Assembly (NCBI RefSeq): GCF_905171775.1
Contig: NC_053491.1
Span: 337,459,841 to 337,523,840 of the forward strand
Origin: Rana temporaria
Lineage: Eukaryota; Chordata; Amphibia; Anura; Ranidae
DNA: 64,000 nt
Direction: 5' to 3'
Under the pieces are notes generated by a model. It was given only the letters and a program-made list of their open reading frames with translations. It was not told where the DNA came from and did not search any database. Of the stretch, positions 33,875 through 45,920 are shown in pieces. Positions within the stretch are counted from its first letter, which is position 1. Each line of letters opens with the position of its first letter. The position numbers and the translations under genes were made by a program.

Positions 33875-36800
33875 TTGGGGGGGGGGATTTATTATAGCAA
33901 AAAGAAAATATTGCATTTTTTTTTTCAAAATTGTCGCTCTATTTTTGTTTAAAGCACAAAAAAATAAAAACCGCAAAGGTGATTAAATACCACCAAAAGA
34001 AAGCTCTATTTGTGGGGAAAAAAGGACATCAATTTTGTTTGGGAGCCACGTCGCACGACCGCGCAATTGTCAGTCAAACCTACGCAGTGCCAAATCGCAA
34101 AAAGGGGCCTGGTCCTTTAGCAACAAAATGGTCCGGGGGTTAAGTGGCGAAAAAAAAAAGGAATGCATGCCCCCTATACAACGTACACATGCAGGCTTGC
34201 GTTTTACAAAACAGGCTGCTGTAAACAAGCCTCTAAGGTGCACTTGGATTGGGGGAGAGAAGTTCAGTGTTCTGAACCAGGCTAGGTTTGTGTCGTAAAA
34301 AGCGGTGAACTGTTGTGAGCATGATTATAGGAGACAAGAGCAGAGTGTTACCCTAATGTGTGTGTCTAGAGGTAGGACAATGACGAAGCTTTGTCACTTA
34401 AATAGAGCTTTCTTTTGGTGGTATTTGATGACCTCTGCGTTTTTGTTTTTTTTTGTTTTTTTTTGCGCAACAACTAAAAAAAGACTGAAAATTTTGAAAA
34501 AAAAATAAGTTTTTATTTTTTTCTGTTAATTTTTTTGTAAATAAGTAAGTTTTCTCTTTCAATTACGGGCACTGATATGGCGGCACTGATGAGATGGCAC
34601 TGATGGACATCGATGAGGTAGTACTGACGGGCACAGATGAGGTGGCACTGATTACCTGCGCTGGTATGCGGCACTGATGGCCACTCATGGGCGGCACTGA
34701 TGGCCACTCATGGGCGGCACTGGGCACTCATGGGCGGCACTTATGGGTGACACTGATGGATACTTATGGGTGGCACAGATGGGCACTGATAGGTGGGCAC
34801 TGGGCATGGATGGACACTGTGGGGTGGCACTGATTTACCCATGTTGCCACTGATTGGCAACTTTTTTTTTATGTCCCCCCCCCCCCCCAGACTTTTTTTT
34901 TTGCCCTTCCCTGGTCCAGGGTGGGCTTCCCTGGTGGTCCAGTGTGGCGATCCGAGGGGGGGCTGCGCTGATAAACAATCAGCGCGAACCCCCCCTGTCA
35001 GGAGAGCCGCCGATCGGCTCTCCTCTACTCGCGTCTGTCAGACGGCTCTTCCTGTTTACATCGTGATCAGCCGTGGTTAGACACGGCTGATCACGTGGTA
35101 AAGAGTCTCCGTGAGAGACTCTTTACCGAGATCGGTGTTGCGGGGTGTCACACTGACACCCTGCAACAACGATCGCCGCGATGCATGCCCCCGGGGGTGC
35201 GCAGCGGCTCAGAATCCTGAGGACGTCATATGACGTCCAGTCAGGATTCTACAACCATTTTGCCGCCGTCAATATGTCATTGGCGGGCGGCAAGTGGTTA
35301 AATAACAAACATGTTATACTTGCCTCCACTGTGCAGCTCGTTTTGCAGAGTGGCCCCCGATCCACATCTTCTGGGGTCCCTCGGCGGCTGTCTCTGGTCC
35401 TCCCCGCAAGAACTCCACACATTCATGCAAGCTCCCTCGCATTGTGTGGAGTCCTTGTGGGCATGCTCCCGTGATATAGTGAGCTCACTGTATCACTCGG
35501 TGCGCCGCGTCATTGGATGTGATTGACAGCAGCGCCAGCCAATAGCTGCGCTGCTTTCAATCCATCCGCTCTAGCCAATTAACTCCCAGGCTGAGCGGCA
35601 AAGAGGATGTCGGTCCGAGCGCGGGACTTTCGAGGGGTCAGGTAAGTATGGGGGGGGGGGGGGGGGGGGGGAGGAAAAGTTTTTTAACCTTAATGCATTA
35701 AGGTAAAAAAATGTTTTCCTTTACAGCCCCTTTAACTGCACAAGGTAACATGGAGGTCACTAACTTGGTTGTGCTGCCTGGCAGGGGTGTTTGGATCACA
35801 AGACAGGCTGAACCCAATTTCAAAAACATGAATGGGTGAAGCAGTTATTGTACATGTATTTCAGCAGTTAGTGGAGAACACGTCTGAGTTCATTTAGTAA
35901 CGTTCTACAGAAAACGTGTTATTCTGCATTACAGCTTTTCTATTTAACATGCCAATGTTGCCAACGTTGTTTGTTTTTGTTTAGCTTGTGTATGCCCACT
36001 GAGCCATTTCTTGTTCCAACAGGTTCTCGGAGCAGCATAACTTTGTGAAGCCCAATGATATCCGTTCTCTCCAGCTCATGAACCGCTGTGCACAGAACGT
36101 GATGGAGGAACTGAAAGACGTCTGTCTGGCGTATGGACAAAGCGATGAGTACAGCTTTGTCTTTCACAAGAAATCTAACTGGTACAAAAGACGCGCAAGG
36201 TCAGCAAATTTTTTTTTGATACAATGCAATCATTTTTTCTTTTTATCTTTGGAACATTAACCTCTTCATGTAGGCCTCCTAGCGCGGTGGTCGGTGGTTA
36301 TCATAAAGCTCCTGATGCATACTAGCGATCAGGAGCTTTCCGATCATATAATCGCTGTGACAGTCAATCACAGCGGTCACATGACCTAAATATCTGCCTC
36401 CTGGCATTTAGAAAACTTGAAGGGCTGGGAGGCAGCTGGCAGGAAGGGGTTATGGACTGTGTGTGTGTGGCACAGTGTAAATTGACGGCCCTATAAGTAC
36501 CGTATTTATCGGCGTATAACATGCACCTTAACGTTGGGAGGAAAGATTCAGAAAAAAAACTTTCCACTGACCCCCCCCCGCATAGTACACTGACCTCTTT
36601 TATTATAAAGCCCTCCTCCTTCTCTGTACTCCCAGGAGACCCCCAGTCTGGATTGCCAGCATGCTCTGGAGTATAGAGGGCATTGCTGCCAGCCCCTTCT
36701 CATGTGCCGCTCCTCCTTTGTCACTCGATGTTGATCGGAGCTTCGGAATACCTCCATTGGCGCCGTGGACCCAGTCATGTGACTGCTCTCCTCTTTTTCA

Positions 36801-37196
36801 TTGACTGTCACATGACCGCTCTCCTCCTCCAATTAGAAGCTACACTAGAGGAGGTGGTGGAGCGGGAGGAGGAGAGCAGCCAGAACTTGCGGCGTTGGTG
36901 GAGGTATTTGGGGGCTTAGAATTACACTGATAGTGGCACGGGACGAGCGGGGTGTCGGAGGGGGCTGGCAGTTTTTTTTTAATGAGTTTGGAGTGTGCTG
37001 GCCTCGCTGTCCCAGGGCCAGAAGAGGAGGGGCGGCCAGCCTGATTCCCTCCCAATGGGTGGCACCCGAGGTGGACCACCTGATTCCCGCCACTGTTGGT
37101 AAAAAAACTGAGATCGGCGTATAACACGCAGGCGCGGTTTACCCTCTGTTTTCAGGGTAAAAAAAGTGTGTGTTATACACCGATAAATACGGTGCC

Positions 37197-37228
<32 letters not shown>

Positions 37229-40200
37229 AGTAAATAAAATAAATTGAGTATCAACATTAAAGCCTTATGCACACATGGCGTTTAGCCCCGGTGCATTGTA
37301 CTCTGACATTTAGGTGCAGGTTTAAAGAATGGGCGCACTGTCCAGCCCCGCTGCTGACCGCCTGTAGAAGTCTATTGAAGGCTGACAGCTGGACTGTGCA
37401 CTAAGCGGTACTAATGTTTAGAGCAGAATGCTGGACTTTTCATACTTCAAGGCTAAAAACCCAGTGTGAAAGAGGCCTTGGTGTCCTAATGAAGCAAACA
37501 TTCGATTTTTACCAACTACAGTGCAAGGAAAATATTTGACATTGCATAATTTGCGCAGGTTCATATTGCTTGTTTATATTACAAAATAAAATGCAGTGAT
37601 TACATTTGAATTTTTTTATTTTTTTTCACAACTGGGAATTTATTTTTATTTTTTTCCTTTAAGCAAGTTTATGACACATGTGGTTTCACAGTTTGCCTCC
37701 AGTTTTGTCTTCTACTGGAAGGAGTTCTTCCCGGATCAGCAGATCTTGTACCCTCCTGGGTTTGACGGTAGAGTGGTATTGTATCCCAGTGAGCAGAACC
37801 TAAAGGATTATCTCAGCTGGAGACAAGCTGACTGTAAGTAGCCATTGTAATCTCAGCTCATGACTGTAAAAGTGTCAGATTGTGTTTTCACAAAATGTGG
37901 CCTGTGAATTCACAAAGAGCCAGTTCCATATACTGATTGTATAAGTTGCATTTTCATAGGAGGTGTGTCCATAATATGAGAATATTTAAAAAATTCTTCT
38001 TTTGAAATCTTTTACAATTGAACATTGTCTCCTACAAAGTATGCACCCTGTGAGTCTACACAACCCTCCCAGTGATATTAAAAATGTTTTTCCATTCTTT
38101 AAAGCAGGGATCTTCAAACTATGGCCCTCCAGCTGTTGTGGAACTACAAGTCCCATGAGGCACTGTAAAACTCTGACATTCAGACATGACTAGGCATGAT
38201 GGAAATTGTAGTTCCTGAACAACTGGAGGACCGTAGTTTTGAGGACCCCTGCTTTATAGCATCCCTGGAAGTCTTCAAGTATGATGGTGTTCAGAGCCTG
38301 CTTTGTTTTCATTTGCTCATTCAAGCTTTCTGTTTAATTTTTTTTTATTTTTTATAAAGATTTTGGAACAACAAGATAAAGACATTGGGGTAGATCCACG
38401 TACAACGGCGCACTATTGCGCCGGGCGTAGCGTATCTAAGATACACTACGCCGCGGTAACTTACCTTTTTTTTTTTTTTTTTTTTTTCGAATCCTCAACG
38501 AATTTGCGCCGTAAGTTACGGCGGCGTAGTGTATCTTTGGCGGCGTAAGGGCTCGGAATTTAAAACGATGTGATGGGGGCGTGTTTTATGTAAATACGTC
38601 GTGACCCAACGTAAACAACGTTTTTTTTTTTTTAACTGCACATCCGCCGTCCGTGGGGGTATCCCAGTGCGCATTCTCGAAATTAACCTAGAACAAGCCA
38701 ATGCTTCCGACGGTGACGTCATTCTACGCAAATCCCTATTCGCGAACGACTTACGCAAACAACGTAAAAATTTCAAATTTCTAGGCGGGATGGGCGGCCA
38801 TACTTAACATTGAGTACGCCTCATAACAGCAGCTTTAACTTTATGCCGGAAAAAGCCGAACGCAAACGACGTAAAAAAATGCGCCGGGCGGACGTACGTT
38901 CGTGGATCGCCGTAACTAGCTAATTTGCATACTCGACGCGGATTTCGACGGAAACGCCACCTAGCGGCCGCTGAAAAATTGCAGCTTAGATCCGACGGCG
39001 TACTAAGACGTACGCCTGTCGGATCTAGCCGAGATGCCGTCGTATCTTGTTTTGTGGATACAAAACAAAGATACGACGCGGGAAATTTAAAATTACGCCG
39101 GCGTATCAATAGAAGCTCTCTGGGTGGACAGTAGTGTTGTGTCATATTCGATAAGTACATCAGACCTATCTTGACTAAGTTGGTCAAATCATTGCCAGCC
39201 CATGAGATCTAGTCAGAAACGACCAAGGCCAATATATATCTGTGTATGCAAAAAGGTGAAATTGCATAAAGTGCGCATAAAAATATATTTTCTCAAAAAA
39301 GCAATGCTCTGCAGCAAAGAATGTTACAGATAACGTATAAAGAATTCCATACACCAATAAAACCATTAAAAATGCATTTCATGATAGAAACCAGCACCTG
39401 TCCATCTTTGTTCTAATGCCGCATGCTCTGTTGTGTTTTAGCTGATGTTTATATGCAGTTGAATGTTAGCCAACTCGGGTCAGCTAAGCTAGGGACTCGT
39501 GTTGAGTCATTTGAGCAGCTGACTTGGTTTCATGGCTCATCGGCATACTGGTTTTGGTCTCTATCATGGGGTACGGACTAGGGTTGTCCAGATACCGATA
39601 CTAGTATCGGTATCGGGACCGATACCGAGTATTTGCGGGAGTACTCGTACTCGCGCAAATGCTCCCGATACCTAAATAGAATACTTTTTTTGTATTTATC
39701 AACATGTTCTATGAAAATTCTTTGAGTTTTTTACTACTGCGTGACAAGCAAATAAAACATTTTTATTCATTTTTACTCATTTTTATTCTTTTATAATGTC
39801 TTGAGTTAGAGTTCTTCATAATTCTAAAGAAAATATCCTTAGTCTGTATTGTGGTTTGAAAACTGTCACATGACATTTAAAAAAAGTATCGGTATTCGGT
39901 ATCGGCGACTACATGAAAAAAAGTATCGGTACTTGTACTCGGTCCTAAAAAAGTGGTATCGGGACAACCCTAGTACGGACTATAGGAGTGATTTAATAAA
40001 AGGATATTTGTTATTAAGTTTCAGTTGCACAGAACATTGCTTTTTTGGGAGAAATATGTTTTTTTTTTTTTTGTCTGTGTGCTCCATGAGTTTTAGGACA
40101 AGGTTTGGAAGGGTTCAGGCCTCAGGTTTTTATTGTCTGCGGCACATTGGAGATTCTTTCGCCTTATTTCTTGTTCCAGTGACAACCCTGTAGATGCGAT

Positions 40201-43200
40201 TAAAAATGGAGAATCCCAATCTTCTCAATGCTAATAAAAAAAAAAAAAAAATGTATTTACACTTCATCTATGTATGAAAATTTTCTTTGGGCAAGAAGTG
40301 AATTAAAGTCTCCCTTATTTGTGCGCAGATCTCCAATACAGGCTCAGATTCTTATACAAATCAAGGAAAAAAATTGCTGGATTTCCATTTTTTATTTCTA
40401 TAAAAAATAAATTTAAAGTACCTACATATGTCTTTATAGTTGCCTCCTGTAATCCATATACAGAAGCACTGGCTGAGGAAGAGGCAGAACTCTGGGCTAA
40501 CTAGGGCTTTGTAGCTTTGCATAGCACTAGCAAGAACATGCTTTTAAAGCAGGAGTCCTCAAACTATGGCCCTCCAGTTGTTCAGGAACTACAATTCCCA
40601 TCATGCCTAGTCATGTCTGTGAATGTCTGAGTTTTACAATGCCTCATGGGATGTGTAGTTCTGCAACAGCTGGAGGGCCGTAGTTTGAGGATCCCTGCTC
40701 TTAAAGCGGGAGTTCACCCGAATTTTTTTTTTTTTAACCTTAGATTGATGCTCGTTTTGTGAAGGGGAATCGGGTAGTTTTTTTTTATATCGAAGCCGTA
40801 CTGGGCGTTCCTATTTGATTGACAGTCTTCCGACGGTTGCATCTATCGTGCCACGAGTACCTGAAAGAAGCCGAACGTCGGTGCGCACCGACGTTCGGCT
40901 ACTTTCGGAAAATCGTGACGCGATAGATGCGACCGTCGGAAGACTGTCAATCAAATGGGAACGCCCAGTCCCGAAGACCATACCCGGAAGCGGCGGAGAA
41001 GATGCATCTCTAAAACGGTAAGTACGGCTTCGATATAAAAAAAAACTACCCGATTCCCCTTCACAAAACAAGCATCAATCTAAGGTTAAAAATTTACATT
41101 TCCGGGTGAACCTCCACTTTAAAGTGATCATCATGTGGCTACTTTATTTGTTCACAGGCTGGGATTGGTCTTGGTCCAGGACCTAGCTGTCATGTGTGAC
41201 AGGAGTTTTTGTGTCATGAAACTGGATGAATAGAATTTTCCATCCTTATGCTTGTAAAATCTAAACATTTCATCTGTGTATTTAGCCTTTAGCATTTCTT
41301 TACACATTAGAGGGCTCACTTTTGTCCTATGGTAACTTACACTTTGTTTTACTTGCTTTTCTGCAGGCCACATCAACAATCTGTGCAACACTGTGTTCTG
41401 GATGCTGGTCCAGAGGGGAGGATTAACTCCAGCGCAGGCTCAGAAAAGGCTACAGGTAATTCAAATCCCCATTTTTCATCACTAGCGATGCAAGAAAATT
41501 CTCACAAAAGTCCTCAGAGTGGAGGCACGGAATCAATTGATGTAAGGCTGTAGTCCTACTCTGAAGCAGTCCTAAAATTATTTGCCAGCAGCCGATTGCT
41601 ATTTTTTTATATATATATTTTTTTTCACACTGCCAGCACCTGAAAAACGCTGGTAAAGCGCCGCTAAAACTAGCGGTGCTTTACCTGTGTTTTTAGCGCG
41701 CTAGCAGGGCGCTTTTAACCCCCGCTAGTGGCCAAATAAAGGTTTAAAGGCTACAAAGCGCCGCTGCCAAGGTGCTTTGCAGGAGCTTCCCATTGATTTC
41801 AATGGGAGGAGCATTTTAGGTGTATTCACCACTCCTAAAGCGCTGCAAAGAAGCTGCTTGCGGGACTTTTTTTGACGCCCTGACGGCACAGCGCTTTGGT
41901 GTCAAAACACTCTGGCTTTCATATTAGTATTGCAGATGAGGCTTCTTTCAGGCATTTTTTTTTTATTTTTTTTTTTTTTGCGCTAAATTCTAGCAGCTTG
42001 CAGGATGGCCTTTAAAACAGAGAATCCTGACTAGGACAGGACAAAGGCGTAGCCCCTGGAAGGATAAGATGCATAGTAACAGGATACTCTTTCTTTGGTG
42101 AATAATGGAAACGAGACATTCGGTCTTTAGCCAAGTTTACAAAGGCCTCAGCCTCACATCCCTCCGAAAAGTCTACAAAGTTGAGATTGTATCTAGGCAA
42201 GGGATCCTCCAGGTTCCCCATCTTCAGAGTGATCAGAAAGATCCGTTGGCACTATGTGGAAATCGGCAAACAGTATTCTGAATATCACCAATCCGCTGTT
42301 CAGCTTTGGGTGCTATATGTAGAGGTCGACCGATATATCGGTCGGCCGATATATCGGCCGATATTTGACCGTTTTTAAGAGATCGGCATCGGCCGATTAT
42401 TGTAAAAAAATCGGCCGATTTTCGGCTGCCACACTAAGTCCCGCTCCACCTACAGCGGCACAAGAAATGAATCCCTCAGCCACGCTGCTGGTAGTCTGCG
42501 CGCCGGCCCCGCCCCCCCCCTTTACCTCGGCGGGCTGTAGCAGAAAGCAAACATGTCACAAGCCCGAGCAGCTGCAGTAGTTGTCTGTGCGGAGATCACA
42601 CTTGTAATGCTTCCTGCATGCTGGGACGGTGGCGGGATTACTGAACATGGGCTCTAGGCTACAGCTCCAGCCGTAGCCTAGAGCCCATGTTCAGTAATCT
42701 CGCCACCGTCCCAGCATGCAGGAAGCTTTTGTGATCTCTTCGCACAGACAACTACTGCAGCTGCCGAGGTAGGGGGGCGGGGCCGGCGCGCAGGCTGAGG
42801 CTACCAGCAGCGTGGCTGAGGGATTCATTTCTCGTGCTGCTGGAGGCTGGCAGCCTGATACTGGGGTAATGTACAGTATTCATATTATCTATGATAGGTG
42901 CCTCGGCTCTCTAGTGATAGTACTCTACTCACGTGGGAGCTCACAGGTGTCATCCAATGGGCAGTGCTGGAGGGAACAGTGTGTACATGTCAGAGCACAC
43001 CCCTCTCCTGTATACACACTCATATACATACTCCTGTATACACACACATTTTATATATATCCATCCCCCACCCACGGCCAGCTCCATCCATCCACCCCCT
43101 CTACAAAGCATCTCCCACCCACGGCCAGCTCCATCCATCCACCCCCCTCTACAAAGCATCTCCCACCCACGGCCAGCTCCATCCATCCACCCCCTCTACA

Positions 43201-45870
43201 AAGCATCTCCCACCCACGGCCAGCTCCATCCATCCACCCCCCTCTACAAAGCATCTCCCACCCACGGCCAGCTCCATCCATCCACCCCCCTCTACAAAGC
43301 ATCTCCCACCCACGGCCAGCTCCATCCATCCACCCCCCTCTACAAAGCATCTCCCACCCACGGCCAGCTCCATCCATCCACCCCCCTCTACAAAGCATCT
43401 CCCACCCACGGCCAGCTCCATCCATCTCCCCCTCCACAATGCATTCCCCACCCACGGCCAGCTCCATCCATCCATCCCCCTCCACAACGCATCACTCACA
43501 GCCAGCTCCATCCATCCACCCCCCTCCCTCCATCCACAGCCAGCACCATCCATCCACCCCCCTCCCTCCATCCACAGCCAGCACCATCCATCCACCCCCC
43601 TCCCTCCATCCACAGCCAGCACCATCCATCTCTTCCCCTCCACAATGCATCCCCCACCCACGGCCAGCTCCATCCATCCATCCCCCTCCACAATGCATCC
43701 CCCACCCACGGCCAGCTCCATCAATCCACCCCCTTCCCTCCATCCACAGCCAGCACCATCCATCTCTTCCCCTCCACGGCCAGCAACATCCAGCCACCCC
43801 CCTCCACAACGCATCTCCCACCCACGGCCAGCACCATCCATCTATCCCCCTCCACAACGCATCCCCCACCCACGGCCAGCATCATCCATCCCCCTCCACA
43901 ACACATCCACCGCCAGCAACATCCAGCCATCCCCCTCCACAATGCATCCCCCACGCACAGCCAGCACCATCTTTCCCCCCTCCACAGCGCATCTCCCACC
44001 CACGCCCAGCACCATCCATCCTCCTCCACAATGCATCCCAATCCAAAAATCGGCCCAAAATATCGGCCGCAAAAATCGGCATCATATATCGGCCATCGGC
44101 TGCCCCGATTTCGAAATATCGGCATCGGCCAGAGAAAAACCCATATCGGTCGACCTCTAGCTATATGCTTTGTTTTTTGCATATCATCATGTTTTAACAG
44201 AGACAAGACCATCCTGACGGGGTCTATCTGTGAAGTTATAATGGTATGCCATTCAAGTACCATTTCCACAATCTGCCTACGTTTGAGCCGTGTTTCCTCT
44301 AGTGGTCAGAAGTCTGATTTGTCAACCTATTCTGAAGGGCAATCCACTAGAGGACATGTTATACACAGGATTTCTTGGCCAGCATCGTTTGGTGGCTTCT
44401 CCTTGGTGATATGTAGAATTCATTTAGCAAGTCACAAAGGGAGAGGCAGTTGCAGGGACTGGCCTGTCTCAGATATTGGTAAACACAGCCAAGAACTGCG
44501 CAGGCACCAGGATTTACATGGTGGTCATGTCTCAGTTCAGAGGAAGCAGCTCAGTCCAGTAATTAGACTGCAATCTTGGATAATGTTTGCACAAATATGG
44601 TTCCATCCCTCTGGGGGGGGGTTTGGGGGAGCAGATGAAGGCATTGTCAGGGGGTGAGTACTCAGATCTCTGTAAGAGGTAACAAATACCTGGAAGTGTT
44701 ACATTTACATATTCCTTAGTCTGCATGCACTGAACACAGAAATAGTGTTACGGCTGGCTTCACAGGTATGTGTTGTAATAAAAAATGCATTCACACACCG
44801 TTGTGGCGCTGTGTAGGTACAGTAGCTGGCATCACACCACAATGCACATTCAGTGCATTATGGAATACTTATTTTGTCTTTTGTGGTGCATTGACAGTCC
44901 CTTCAAAATGAACAAGCTGCCTCCATGCACCAAATACTATATTTAAACAAGCATGTTCTGCAACAGATCAAAAAAATGTGAATGGTAATGCTTGATAATC
45001 AATGTTCCCGTTTTTTGTGCAATGGCCATTTTACGTACTTGCAAACCTGCTGTATTTTTTCCCCTCGCCCCCCACAGGGAACACTTGCTGCCGAGAAGAA
45101 TGAAATCCTATTTTCGGAGTTTAACATCAACTACAATAATGAGCCTTTAATGTACAGAAAAGGATCAGTCATCCTAAAGAAGAAGGTAATCGGACATCTC
45201 TCATAGAGCCTATGTACTTGTATAACTAGATGATATATTGACCATAACCACTTAAGGACCGGACCAATATGCTGCTAAATGACCCAAGGGGTTTTTACAG
45301 CGATTTTTTTTTTTTTTATTTTTTTTTTTTTTTCTCGTGACTGCGACATTATGGCGGACACTTCGGACAATTTTGACACATTTTTGGGACCATTGTCATT
45401 TTCACAGCAAAAAATGCATTTAAATTGCATTGTTTATTGTAAAAATGACAGTTGCAGTTTGGGAGTTAACCACAGGGGGCGCTGAAGGAGTTGGGGTTCA
45501 CCTAGTGTGTGTTTACAACTGTAGGGGGGTGTGGCTGTAGGACTGACGTCATCGATCCTCCCTATAAAACGGATCACTCGATCGATGCAGCCGCCACAGT
45601 GAAGCACGGGGAAGGAAAAGGTAAGTGAGCCAACAATGCACTAGCTTAAAGGAACCTATTTAGAAAATAAAAAACAAACCTTTACAACCCCTTTAACCAC
45701 TTAAGCCCCGGGCCATTTGTCTGGTTAAAGACCGGGCCACTTTTTGCGATTCGGCACTGCGTCGCTTTAACTGACCATTGCACGGTCGTACGACGTGGCT
45801 CCTAAACAAAATTTACTTTTTTTCCCCCCCACAAATAGAGCTTTATTTTGGTGGTATTTGATCACCTCTG

Positions 45871-45920
<50 letters not shown>

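Noticed and set aside
42012..42221. 69-codon frame on - in THG1L intron 4
   Set aside because: Reads somewhat like coding sequence but ends at the hAT insertion and no continuation was found beyond it; too weak to name.
42812..44657. Open frames of 420-574 codons on + and up to 230 on -
   Set aside because: They run through the 48-bp minisatellite inside a hAT element. All frames are open because the unit has no stops, and there is no domain or splice support.
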